64,000 nt of DNA from Sweltsa coloradensis (lineage: Eukaryota > Arthropoda > Insecta > Plecoptera > Chloroperlidae). A model generated the notes under the pieces. It was given only the letters and a program-made list of their open reading frames with translations. It searched no databases and was not told the DNA's origin. Positions within the stretch are counted from its first letter, which is position 1. Every line of letters begins with the position of its first letter. Below are positions 1 through 11,321 of the stretch, piece by piece. Position numbers and translations under genes: made by a program. The DNA lies in the NCBI GenBank assembly GCA_024449915.1, contig JAMZAV010002036.1, positions 124,001 through 188,000 of the forward strand, in the 5' to 3' direction.

Positions 1-457
1 TTTTATGTACTTTGAGGACTCGCGCGAAAAATTGTGGGAAAAAGACGATGTACGAGAAACAAGTATTTACTTATCTGTCGGCAGGGTGAAAACTGAACAA
101 GAAATGTTGATTTTCCATCATGTAGTCCGAAAAGTACGAAAGTGCTGCACTTCAGATGCTGAGCGTCCGCACACAAGCCTATTGGCTCTCGAGTACAGTA
201 CATTCATAATTTTGTAATTAATTAGATAGGATAATCAACATTTTGAGTTCTGTTTTCAACTTATAATAGATAGCTAAATACTTACTTTAACTACATACCC
301 ATTTTCATTACATTTTTTCCCTGACTCTGTTCAAAGTCCATATAAACTTTATTTTTGTCGATGCATACATTTTTTTGACCAAAAGTGAAAATAATTTTAG
401 AAACAAATCATTCACGAGGACAGGGAACTGTTATTTTGAGGAGTGTCTATAATTCAG
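1..457. other. unassigned AT-rich sequence
   Basis: I see no coding exon, RNA gene or recognisable repeat. The open frames at the left edge are under 75 codons on both strands and look like chance frames. Confidence 0.5.
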
Positions 458-718
458 TTAAGGCTATTCCACCGCGTTTTTCTATTTTCCAAAATATGCT
501 ACTAAGTTAAAATATAGTGAATGGCTTTGAAACATGGCTATTTTAGAAAATCAAAAATATTTTTTCCAAATTTTTCTGATCCGGTACACGGCCAATATAG
601 CCACCTCAAAATAATTTCAAACTTCAATTCGCCAGGGCACACCATTCAACGTAGGGTGTTGTGCTTTTGTGACATTAATTTTCAACTGTTTTTCTTTGGA
701 CTGACTGAGAGAAAACAG

Positions 719-829
719 ATTTATTTTAACAATTGTCTTTCCAGCGAATTTTTTCGTTTGGCGGTATTTTTTACCGATTTGTACCGCCAAACGAAAAAAT
801 TCGCGGGAAAGACAATTGTTAAAATAAAT
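719..829. repeat. Central hairpin of the TTAA MITE
   Basis: A near-perfect 111-bp palindrome with arms of about 48 bp, one mismatch and a loop of about 15 bp. It contains TTTGGCGGTA and its inverse. The second copy of the MITE (10742-11321) has a decayed version of the same hairpin, so it belongs to the family and is not a later insertion. Confidence 0.85.
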
Positions 830-1414
830 GTGATGCGGAATAGGAAAGGGACCTTAGGGTTAAAAAGTTTTTTTGCCTAGAAAAGAGCAAAACGTGATTA
901 AATGTGTAAATTGCTGATTTTTTGTTTGTTTAGCCTTTTACATAATTTTCACTTAATAATGGTAAATTATGCTTTGGAATTAAAATAATGCTATCCAAAT
1001 ACTGTTTTTTAATAAAAAAAAAAAAAAAAAAAAAAATAGGCCTAATTTGTGTTTTTTTATAAAATTTGTGTTTTTTTGGTAGGATGGTGGGTAATTATTT
1101 AAAATTGTGTCTAAAATAAAAAAAGTTCCTTTAAATCGGTTAAAATTGATAGAAAATAGGAAAATACAAGGAAAAGTTCCTTTAAATTGGTCAAAATTGA
1201 TAGAAAATAGCAATAGATAGAAACTTACACCTGTTTTTCTCGCAAAGTTGATTTTTAATCAAGTCAGACAGAAAAGTGCATAGCTCACTCAATTTTGAAG
1301 TTTTTTGTATAATTTTTTTTGCAAAATGATCAGCATCCTGTTCTTATTCTAAAAATATAAAAAACATGTTTTGAAAATGTTAACCCTAAGGTCCCTTTTC
1401 CTATTCCGCATCAC
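830..1414. mobile_element. Nested TIR element inside the TTAA MITE
   Basis: The ends are inverted repeats of about 35 bp starting GTGATGCGGAATAGG, and the flanks carry a 4-bp duplication AAAT (826-829 and 1415-1418). The uninterrupted copy at 10742-11321 lacks this block, which confirms an insertion. The interior is AT-rich and includes two roughly 43-bp direct repeats at 1117-1159 and 1167-1210 sharing AAAGTTCCTTTAAAT. No transposase is encoded. Superfamily unknown. Confidence 0.82.
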
Positions 1415-1679
1415 AAATCTGTTTTCTCTCAGTCAGTCCAAAGAAAAACAGTTGAAAATTAATGTCACAAAAGCACAACACCGTACATTGAATGGTGTGC
1501 CCTGGCGAATTGAAGTTTGAAATTATTTTGAGGTGGCTATATTGGCCGTGTACCGGATCAGAAAAATTTGGAAAAAATATTTTTGATTTTCTAAAATAGC
1601 CATGTTTCAAAGCCATTCACTATATTTTGACTTAGTAGCATATTTTGGAAAATAGAAAAACGCGGTGGAATAGCCTTAA

Positions 1680-2414
1680 AGCACACACAGTCATGTAAAC
1701 TCAGTCAAACAACTGTATCATAAAATACATTCTTGGTTTGTACGAGTGAAATGTCAGTTGGGCCTTTGTAACCATCCGATTGGTCAACGCATTCAACTCA
1801 ACGCCTCTAATGTTTTACTGTACTGTCACACTCGCTCGTATAAAGAGATACATTACCCCCCCCCCCCCCCCCCCCCATGACAGACGGCCATGCGCCCCGC
1901 GTAGCAACTTCACTTGGACGATTCGAACAAAAAGAATATCAATTTCAAAAAAAAAATGTGTGACAGTGAGAAAGTGGGGATTTACATGTTTTCAGTGTTT
2001 AGGGGATAAGAGATGGAAATACATTCCCGGGGTAGGAGAGACAGACAGTTTTAATGGCGGTGGACGAAGCTCTTGTGCCGCGCGAGAATGATTAATGCTG
2101 GATCTAAGGGCAGGACGCAACGAGGAGGATCTAGAAGACGAGTGTTGAAGTGAGAGGCGGTTTGTGGTATCTGGAGTTTCGTATTAATATTAATGTTGAC
2201 TTAACGTGCTAGTCAAAACTGGATTTGATTTTCAGACGGTCCGATTTTGCCACTGGGAAGAGGGAGCGAAGCTACTTAGTCAACAGATGAAAAAGAATAA
2301 AATAAAATAAAACGTTTCTTTCAAGCTTTCGAATCTCGTTGTTGGTGCCGTTGGTGTTGTAGTTGGTGCCGCGAAAAGGAGGGCTAGAACTACCAAACAA
2401 ATTAGAGGGTTCAA
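1680..2414. other. Unassigned intergenic DNA with a poly-C run
   Basis: A run of 21 C lies at 1856-1876. The roughly 100-codon open frame across this run is compositional. I see no gene or known repeat in the rest. Confidence 0.45.
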
Positions 2415-2760
2415 CACCTTTGACAGTTATAATAGGCGGTTTGCTCGGCCAAAAAGCATCCTCGTATATACAATTTTGCAAACTTGTCAATACAGCATAC
2501 ATGGACGTTCTTACAGTCTAGATTTTCAAAATTTTGACTTGATCAGCCAGAAAAAATTCAGAATATAGTCAATTTTGGACTTTTAACAAAATTGAAATTC
2601 GTGAATCTAATTTATTCTTTATTATTATTTCAAAACAATTTTAGGAATGTGTTACTATAGAAACCTTTATTTCCGCTTTCTTGAGATTGTTCAAATTTCT
2701 AACACTGTGATGTCATTCGCCGACGAAAAGAGAATGCCTGAAACCAGTGGTGAACGTATT
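2415..2760 (+). mobile_element. CTCGGCC foldback MITE, copy 1
   Basis: This family of about 380 bp has imperfect inverted ends that both contain GCTCGGCC. One end reads GGACACATTTGGCAG followed by a GCTCGGCC-AGGAAGC block. The other reads inward through GCTCGGCCGACTGACACCAC. The middle holds AT-rich blocks such as GAATATAGTCAATTTTGGAC. This copy is diverged and its outer edges are approximate. Confidence 0.65.
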
Positions 2761-2971
2761 AATGATCTTCGCTTCATGAATCCTTCAATACGTCCCCCAA
2801 CCCAATATTAACAAAAACACGCTAATTGGATTGGATTTAGTTCTCACATCAAAAAGTATACAAAGTATAACTTATTTGTATTTCACTTTTTCCTACATTG
2901 TAGTGACACTGTTTCTAATACGACTTACTGAGTGTAAGGTTTTTACTCGTAGTCGTAACCATTCGCATTAC

Positions 2972-3312
2972 GGGGGAATATTGGAGACATTTTACAGTTG
3001 GCAATTAGTTTGGCCCAGGAAGCATTCGACGTATATGAAACATTGTTAAGTTATCAAGAAATGATACACGGACAGCCCCACAGTCGAAATACATTATTTT
3101 TGTTAATCACCCAAATACAATTCACGAAAAGTGATTTTTTTTTTACTTTTTCAGAAATTATTTTTGTCTTTTAAATTTTAAAAAATATATTAAAATGTGA
3201 CAGTAGAGCCCTTCATTTCTGCTTCCGTGACAACTGAAAAATTGTATAGTGTGTGTGGTGTCATTCAGCCGAGCAAAGAAGAATTTGCCTAAAACGCATT
3301 TCCTGTACCCTC
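2972..3312 (+). mobile_element. CTCGGCC foldback MITE, copy 2
   Basis: Diverged copy of the family at 17117-17490, recognised by the AGGAAGCATTCGACGTATATG block, the ACGGACAGCCCCACAGTC block and the far end with GTGTCATTCAGCCGAGC. Edges are approximate. Confidence 0.6.
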
Positions 3313-3705
3313 TTATCACACACCTTCCATGCAGGCTCTCGTCAGATCGTTGCTGTACTCTCAATCCTTCAAGTAGGCTCAAGGGGATAAAGGGGGGTTT
3401 GTCTCCCCCCCCCCTCACGGTGTTGACCATCACCCTCTCTCACAGGAGACAGATAAAATCAATGGTATCAGAGGGGTGAAAGTGACTGGGTGCAAAGCTG
3501 GTGTCTAAGACGTAGGTTAAACCCGGGTTGGAGTTTTACTCAGCTCAATCCGTCAAACGTGGGGAGAATATAAATCGAAAGAAAAAACGACTTATGTGTT
3601 TTGGGCGTCTTTTCGGGGAAAATAGTGAACTGTGTCATCTATCCCATAGAGTGTGCACGGTGTGACTTAAAAGTAAAACAATCAAAAAAATTACGAGGTT
3701 ACTCA

Positions 3706-3935
3706 ATAGAAAAGTGGGAATGGGACACATTTTGACAGTTTGACAATAGCTATTCGTTTGGCCAGGAAGCATCAGACGTATTTATGGAACTGTGCATATA
3801 TCTATATGGACAACCCTGCAGTAGCAGATTATCAATATTTTGTGATAACTAAGTTCAACCAGAAACAATTTACGAAAATGTCAATAACCAACTGAGGTGT
3901 CAGTCAGCCGAGCGAACAAGAACTGGCCTAAAACA
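3706..3935 (+). mobile_element. CTCGGCC foldback MITE, copy 3 (internally deleted)
   Basis: Starts GGGAATGGGACACATTTTGACAG and runs through the AGGAAGCATCAGACGTAT and GGACAACCCTGCAGT blocks. It then jumps to the far end with GTCAGTCAGCCGAGCG. At about 230 bp it lacks most of the AT-rich middle. Confidence 0.6.
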
Positions 3936-4669
3936 CAAGTCATAAAATATCCTCTTAGGGAATTCGCATAAGTTCCCGATATTGATAAAAGTATGTGCAA
4001 TGTATACGTTGTCGTCAAAAAATGATATAAACGTAATTTGAGGTTTTAAGTTAAATAGTTTAATATCTATTGAGGGTCAAAGTTCGACATTTTAAAGTTC
4101 CCGCACATTTATTTTGAAACGGCTGCCTACGTCACCGGCCTTCATGACGAACACGGCCGCCTAGATAAACCACGAAATTCCCTCCTTTTACCAAAGTCTT
4201 TGGTTCTTACAACAATAGCCAACAATAAACAACAGTTGATGTTCTTTTCCAAATATTATAATCAACATTGTGTTTTTACTTATTATCAATTAAAATACAG
4301 TTAAAAGCTTACATTGTGATATACTAATGTATAAAATAAAATATTTAGCATATTAGAACAAACTAGATGTCAAAATGAGCTTCTACAGCCAAAATAATCA
4401 CCAAAAGCGAGAAACTTGATGTATCGTTACGTGATTGGTTGATTGGCATCATGAAGGCTGGTGATGTATGACCCGTTTTTTCCCGCCAAAATATGTAGGA
4501 AACTTTCACCCTTATTTTATAAATGAAAATATACTCAAAATCAAGAGAATAATATATTTTTGTGTAAAGGAAGGTGGCCTTAACCCAGTAAAACCATAAA
4601 ATAATGTTATGCAAATTCCCTATTGTAAGTTTTCATCCTTTACCGAACGTGAAAAAATATACAGCAACA
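3936..4669. other. Unassigned AT-rich intergenic DNA
   Basis: Nothing recognisable. An open frame of 83 codons on the minus strand (4363-4614) has no coding character that I can see. Confidence 0.45.
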
Positions 4670-4828
4670 TATAGTTGCTCCGAAGCAAGTAAGCAGATGC
4701 GCGCGGTTTCAGCGGACCAATGAGAGATCAGTATTTTAAATCGGGGACCGCTGATTGGCTGCAATCCACCCGCCGATGACAACGGTGACGCGGTGTCAGC
4801 ATCAGTCACTTGCTTCAGAACAGCTATA
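4670..4828. mobile_element. Short TIR element with CCAAT boxes
   Basis: About 159 bp with imperfect inverted ends of about 22 bp (TATAGTTGCTCCGAAGCAAG against its inverse at 4806-4828). The interior is GC-richer than its surroundings and contains two CCAAT-type motifs in opposite orientations (GGACCAATGAG and GATTGGCTGC). It could be a MITE or a relic promoter. The inverted ends favour a MITE. Confidence 0.45.
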
Positions 4829-4984
4829 ACACATACGTTTTTAATTAAAAATAAATTCGTATTTATAGTCTACACCCACTCAGCCATTCTTTACATTCGT
4901 GACCATTGAATAGGACAAACGCTCAAATCAAAATGGCGGACACAGAAATGTTAGAATCACCTCGCGAATCACAATTGTACAATA

Positions 4985-5158
4985 CAAGATGGCGCTCCGG
5001 TGCATCCAAGATGGCCCCGCAGCGCACGCCTTGTGACACGACACGATACGGCAAGATGGCGGTGCATCCAAGATGGCCACGCAGCGCACGCCTTGTGACA
5101 CGACACGATACGGCAAGATGGCGGTGCATCCAAGATGGCCCCGCAGCGCACGCCTTGT
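4985..5158. repeat. 62-bp minisatellite rich in CAAGATGGC motifs
   Basis: Nearly three copies of a 62-bp unit (the word TGCATCCAAGATGG starts at 5001, 5063 and 5125). Each unit contains two AAGATGGC words, which match the core of the metazoan YY1 site, and a GACACGACACGATACGG stretch. A further AAATGGCGGAC occurs just upstream at 4930. The 182-codon frame running through the array is a by-product of the repeat. Confidence 0.85.
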
Positions 5159-7420
5159 TCTTCTCTAGACTGACAGCAGCACGACACGATACGACACAAA
5201 ATCAATCGCTCCAGAGACTGAGTGATGGGAAATACGTTCAATTCCTCCGAGGCAAGGATTTGGTTTTCTTATCTACCGCCCCGGCAACACTGTACGTCAC
5301 AATCATCTGTCTGGAGGGAATCAGGGAGTCTCCTCTTCCGTGTTCACCCAGTAACACGCGCTACTGTACGAGGTGGGCTTACACACTAGGCTCAGGTGGT
5401 GACGTCACGGTTCTGAGGCGGGAGGCCGGGGGCTTAAATCTGTTGGATGGCTGACATTACAAGATATCATAGTATGTAGGCCTACTAGGCTAGTGTAGTA
5501 TTGCATAACATTGATGACATGTCTACTACATTAAAGTGTATTATATCTTTAGTTTATATTTTATAGTTTTATGTCTCTAAATAAGTAATGTTATTTCTAT
5601 GTATATGGCTAAGGTGGAAAAACAATCATCAAGCTGGATTGAACCTTGCCTTTTGGTTGTTCTTTTACATGTTTCTTATTTAAGTATGTACATCAAACAA
5701 CAAATAAAGAACTACTCTCTTTATACAGTGTTATATGTCCATTTAATTCGCACGGGCGTCAAATCTAGCGAATTTCCAATTACATTGTGGACGACATTTT
5801 ACCTCAATTCCCCCCCCCCCCCCACTCCAATATAAAACTTCGGGAGGTTGTTTATAAAGGATATTTGCGAGTTGATAACAAAGAACATTTCACAATTGAT
5901 ATAATTGTCTTTACTCAATTTATTTAAAAAAAGAAACTCAATGGTGGTTTATCTCTGGTAAACCGTTACTTACAAAAAAAAAAAAAAATGTGCTGCGATA
6001 GCGACAGACACAGATTCGAGCTTGGCACATGTTGGTGCAAACCACATAAACATAAAACGATCGTTAGAACTTCAAAGTGATCCAGAATAAACATCTGCAT
6101 TCTGCAATTAAACCTGGTGGGTTTGAGCTCATTAAACACCTATCATTCAGGCAACACTGCTCATGCTACATTCCCTCCAAAGTCTCCTCATGTTATTCCT
6201 ACACCTACAAGGCAACTATGACACTCCACAACAATGAAACAAATAAAGTGAAAGCCATAGGATATTAACAAACTTTAACATGGCAAATGCCTGGAATTAA
6301 AAAGTGTTGACCATGAAAACGGCCTAACAGTCCGAATATCGAGTCTCAAAATTGAACTGATAGTTTCCATGGTCACAACTTTTTAAGAATTCCCCTTCAT
6401 TTCACTTTATTTGTGTCGTTGTCGAAGAATGTTGCTAGTTTTACCTCGTTTTTAAACAATAGGTACAAGTACAACACCGTTCAAATTAAAATACTCCCGC
6501 GAGAGTGGTAAATTCCGGCATGTCGCACAAGAGAAGGTGTAATGGTGATATCATGTCCTCCCTGAAGAGGGGTTGGGGGGGGGCTGTTCGTCCAGCACAA
6601 AGCCTCTATATCCGCGCTTTTGTGTAGGGTTGACGAAATTAAAAACTCTGATCGATATTACCGGTACAGAGAAAGTTGCCTTTGGGTTATACTACATGGA
6701 ATTATCTGTGACCAGGGAAAACTCTTAGAGCGCATCAGCTCTGGACAGGAGTGGGAAACTGCGATCTACTAGGAACAAGAAGGAAGGTTTGAAAGGACAG
6801 TAACAATTGTGCGGGAAAATTTAAATAATCAATACCAACTAGAGAAAACAATTGTTGAAGTGCATGTATAACACATTTATTTTAATATATTTTAGTCATT
6901 GACTGCAAATATGTCTTTCTTCATCTTTTGATAACAGCTTTGAACATAAAACCACATAATAAGGTAACACGATGAGTTATTATTGTATCTGTGCATTTTT
7001 TCAAAGTTGGCATACTTGCTCGCAGTTCCTACATCATGTGTCATTCCTAGAACTTTTACTCGTATGCCTACTATACGTATGTGTGAGTATACTAACTATA
7101 GGGACGTATGAAGGTGAAGGTTTTTTGTAGGTACGCACTTACAAAACCAGTTTTATTTTTAAACCAGGATTATTTCTTTATAAATTATTATTTTATGTTC
7201 ACCAACGACATAAGTTACTTGGCAAAAGCTCGCGATTTAGCATTCATTTTCATTCTGTTTCGAATCTGTTATTATTTTATAATAATAACAAAATAAGGCT
7301 GTTTTCTCACTTTTGAATATAATAGCTTTCGGTTCGTTTATAATTCAATCCGTACATCATGCATTAAAAAACAATACATAAATAGGCTATAAAACAATAA
7401 TCCTGTCAATAGATCGTATA
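5159..7420. other. Intergenic DNA with a poly-C run and an old repeat
   Basis: There is a poly-C run at about 5811-5823. At about 6024-6110 lies a stretch resembling the sequence around the hAT insertion at 34436-35970 (GTGCAAACCACA and ATCCAGAATAAAC words), so both derive from one older repeat. I see no gene. Confidence 0.4.
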
Positions 7421-7424
7421 TTGG

Positions 7425-8215
7425 TTTGGAGAAAATTGCGATGTCCTGAATTTTTGCAGAGACCTTCCTTATATAATATAATCAACATACTAAAACTCCC
7501 TACAATCGGACTGGGCTTCATCATCAAGTGAATTATGTAACAAAAGAGTGTAAAAGAGGACGAAAACAGTATTCATATTGTGAATATAGGAATTAGCAGC
7601 CAATGGATTTAAACTTTGGTTGTAATCGGATCATTATTAAATAATTCAATGTGCGTATGAGATTTTCCTCGAAAGCTATATTCAGTGCTAATAATGGACA
7701 GTCAAAAAGGGTTTTTTGAGGAAATGCCAACAATGGGAAAACTAAATCATCACGGGTAAATCAAAAGCCGATTTAAAGACCTGATTTTTAAAATTACGTA
7801 ATGGAACTTTCTATGAACCTCGTACAAAAGTCCTTTAGTAAGATTTAAATCGGGATTTCATTACGGATTCTACCGTGCATTTGTTTATGATGCTGACGTG
7901 AAATGTTCGAAATTAGCTGGTACTCCAATAAGCAACATTATAAACCAGTTTGTGACGTAACCTTTTGTCCTTACCAAAACTATTAAAAATACACCTAGTT
8001 TTGTAGGGAATTTAATGAGAATATTTTTTGCATTGAACATTTTGTCTATCTCAAACCAATTTGGAGATATTCGATAACAAACACTTTTTGGTCGTCATTT
8101 TCCAAATTATGGCGGCCGAAGCTCCAGTCTGATTGTAGGGGAGTTTAGTATGTTGATAAATCATTTAAAGGAAGGTCTCGCAAAAATTCAGGACATCGCA
8201 ATTTTTTCCTCCAAA
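7425..8215. mobile_element. MITE with ~105-bp terminal inverted repeats
   Basis: The left end (from about 7425) and right end (to about 8215) match in inverse orientation for about 105 bp. The matching part includes ATTGCGATGTCCTGAATTTT, then ATCAACATACTAAA and CCCTACAATCGGACTGG. The interior of about 580 bp has no open frame of note, so the element is non-autonomous. No clear target duplication was found. Confidence 0.8.
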
Positions 8216-8267
8216 ATTCTTATTTGAACAGGATTCATATAAGTTATGTCAGAACAAAAAATTTGAG

Positions 8268-8640
8268 TGGCTCGTTGAGTAGTGGTTAGCCTACTAGTCG
8301 CTGGTTTTAATCCCGGTTCAGGTGGAAGGCACTTCTTGTAATAATCAAACGGTGACTTTAGAGCAGTCCTAGCAACGAAGCACTTTACACATTCAAAGTT
8401 GTTCTGAATCGGCCTTGTTGATTCTGGCGTTGATCCGCGGGTATTCGCACTGTCCATACCACTGATTGCTATATTTCCTATTAGTAAATATCGATCTTTG
8501 GTTGGTTATCGCTCACTCGTCGATTGCGTCAGGGCCTACAGGTTTGGCTTGGTCGTTTCGGTTTAAAGTCCCCCGCTGAAAATCAGTTATATGACTGAGT
8601 GATTAGACTATAAATACGAATTTATTTATTTTATTTATTT
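8268..8640 (+). mobile_element. tRNA-derived SINE (family 1)
   Basis: The head starts GTGGCTCGTTGAGTAGTGGTT, an A-box-like sequence, followed by a degenerate B box. The body contains GGCCTTGTTGATTCTGGCG and ATCGATCTTTGGTTGG. The tail reads CCGCTGAAAATCAGTTATA, then GACTATAAATACG and ATTTATT repeats. A better preserved copy lies on the minus strand at 15645-16076, and tails occur at 34138, 62240 and 62597. Confidence 0.75.
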
Positions 8641-10741
8641 AGGCCAAGGAACCTGAAAAATGTATAAATATACGCGTAACATAAGATCGTATACACCCTT
8701 TACACGGGGTTTGCCTAACCGCACCCCATTCTGCAAACTCGTCAATCGAGAACATGGAGAGATGTTGGCCACGTCGTTTCTCATCGTATAAAACCTATAC
8801 GTCGGTTGCGAACATTGAACCGCCAGTAATAAAAGTGTAACGTGACTTATTTCTTGTACACACAAACACCACCCCGCCCATGTCTAGCCTTCGAATGAGA
8901 TTGGTTCCACTTGATAAACATTGCAACGTCACTTTTCATGTTTATACAGACATCGTCTTGAAACGTCGGATAGCCGTTATAAAACCTACGAGAAGACGTT
9001 TTTAATACATTTTTAATACCATTTTTAATAACGCCCTATCCACTTTATGTTTCTCTATCTTGGCCACGTTATTTTAAATAATTACTACTCTCAAACAAAT
9101 GAAAATTTCAGTAAGAAAGATGGGAGTTTGTGTATATATAATGTACCATTTTCTCTCGTTTTGATTTGTTTTTAAGTTTTTTCTTATTTATTTCCACAAA
9201 AATATTTATGTGTTTTTTGTCTATCCACTAAATACAAAAACTGATTTCCAGTGGGAGGTATTTGATTTCGTTGCTAGAGCAAGGACATATATATTTTTTT
9301 AGGTAAGATCTTACATCTATCTATATCTATACATCTATACATATCTATCTATATCATATTAATGGCGTTCATAATCAATGTCATAAAATAACAATAAAGG
9401 TCTTAAAGATGCTAAATTGCTATTTAATTCCCCTATCTATCCCAATTCACATCTAATGATATTTTATAAACGTATTTTTTTAAGCAAAGCAATTGTTGTG
9501 TTGTTCACTATTGAATATAATTTGTCAATATTTTTACTACTATTTTTTTCCACTATATAATAATGGTATTATATGGCAACGCAAATCTACAGCTTTTCCA
9601 TGTGTTAGCCCTACATGATGTTTTGAATGTAGGTATTAATTTCGTGTTAACAAATTAAAATTAACTAGAAGTTACCTGAACCTGAACCAGGATTCGGATC
9701 TTACTCCAAAACACAAAAGGAATAGCCTACAACGAACCACACAACACACTCATGTAGCCATAAAACATCTGATTAATATAAAACTTTGCAAAGTTGTCAA
9801 GTAAAAATATTTACAGCGGCTATACTCTAGTGAGTGCCTCTATATATTTATACTTTGTTATATAACTAAATAGAAGTAAAAAGTTGGAACCCCAACTCTT
9901 TGAAAGTCCACTGATGAAGAAAGTTAAGCGCATAATAAATAACAACGTCAGCCCCTGTGGTGAAGCGCCCGTAGCCACTTTGAAGTAAATTTGAATTTAG
10001 ATGTGGGTGGTTAATGTGTCCGTGTTCTCGCCGTGTAGTCGAGCGTCCACGGTTGTCATTCAAGATAATTGTTATTGTGTAGGTGTGTGTGTGAGGCTCG
10101 GTTTAGAGCTAATGATTGTGAGAGGTGAGTGGTCAGACCGCGGGGAAATATCGTCTGGAGCTCAAGAGAATGAGAGATGACTACGTAATTTGTTCGACTG
10201 TCCACTGCACTTGATAAATGAAAATACTTGGATGGCGTATCAGCCATCTTCTGTTTTGACAAGTTGGCAATACAACAATTTAAGATGTGTTTATTAAATA
10301 TATGGATGGGAAGTGTTTATTCTCACCCATAATTTGACATCAATTACTAAAATGGTTTTGTTAGATGGTAAGCGCGAATGATAGTCAATAAGTATGGTGT
10401 AATATTTTTTTTTATAATTAATTTGTCTTATTGTTGTTTTGTCGATTTGTCACTAAAATAAGGCTTTATCACTGTAATATCCTAGATAAATGAGGTTAAC
10501 AAATTTTATAGAAATTTCATAATTTAACTAGGCTTATAACAAATTTCAATTAAAACATTTTCCGATAAAGTTAATCTGACCATAGAGATTAATACTCTAT
10601 GATCTGACTTACGTGTGAAGTGTATTGTGTAAATAATTTTAAAAAAATGAAACTGCTGTTATTTTTACAAGATGTTTAAATGTTGTCAAATTTGGCAAGG
10701 GAAATTTTCCTACATTTTAAGGATGTCGAAAAGCAATTTAT
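8641..10741. other. Intergenic DNA with an ATCT microsatellite
   Basis: Imperfect ATCT/ATAC repeats lie at about 9311-9356. Two minus-strand frames near 9866-10262 are short and unrecognised. I see no gene. Confidence 0.4.
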
Positions 10742-11321
10742 TTAAGGCTATCCACGCGTTTTTCATTTTCCAAATATGTACTAAGTTAAAATATAGTGAA
10801 TGGCTTTGAAACATGGCTATTTTAGAAAATCAAAAATATTTTTTCCAAATTTTTTGATCCGGTACACGGCCAATATAGCCTACCTCAACATAATTTCAAA
10901 CTTCAATCGCCAGGGAACACCATTCAACGTACGGTGTGTGCTTGTGACATAATTTTAATGTTTTTCTATGGAGATGAGAAAAATTTTCTTAACAATTGTC
11001 TTTTTCCAGCGAATTTTTCGTTTCAGCGGTATTTTTACCGTTTGTACCAAACGAAAAATGCAGGAACAGAATTGTTAAAATAATTCTGTTTTACTCAGTC
11101 AGTCAAAGAAAAACAGTTGAAAATTATTCACAAAAGCACACACCTACGTGAATGGTGTACCTGGCGATGAGTTGACATTATTTGAGGTGGCTATATTGGC
11201 GTGTACGAATCAGAAAAAATGAAAAAATTTTTGATTTTCTAAATAGCATGTTTCAAAGCCATTCATATATTTTGACTTAGTGCATATTTTGAATATAGAA
11301 ACGGTGTGAATAGCCATTTAA
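10742..11321. mobile_element. Foldback MITE with TTAA target site, copy 2
   Basis: Same family as 458-1679: TTAA at both edges, ends GGCTATCC and its inverse, and the same order of blocks (GGCTTTGAAACATGGC, TGATCCGGTACACGGCC). It has many small deletions, mostly single bases, and a decayed central hairpin near 10990-11090. It lacks the element nested in copy 1. Confidence 0.85.

Larger units (their letters stand above)
458..1679. mobile_element. Foldback MITE with TTAA target site, copy 1 (interrupted)
   Basis: Both ends read TTAAGGCTATTCCACC inward, so the element is a long inverted repeat bounded by a TTAA target duplication. The left arm (about 461-720) and right arm (1419-1679) match nearly base for base in inverse orientation. 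The native centre is a hairpin at 719-829. A separate element (830-1414) has been inserted just right of that hairpin; without it the element is about 630 bp. A shorter, more decayed copy lies at 10742-11321. TTAA duplication is typical of piggyBac and Kolobok superfamilies, but no transposase is present, so the superfamily is an inference. Confidence 0.88.

Noticed and set aside
4906..5454. 182-codon plus-strand open frame starting near MADTEM-like sequence
   Set aside because: It runs straight through the 62-bp minisatellite, and parallel frames are open on the other strand; the openness is a repeat effect.
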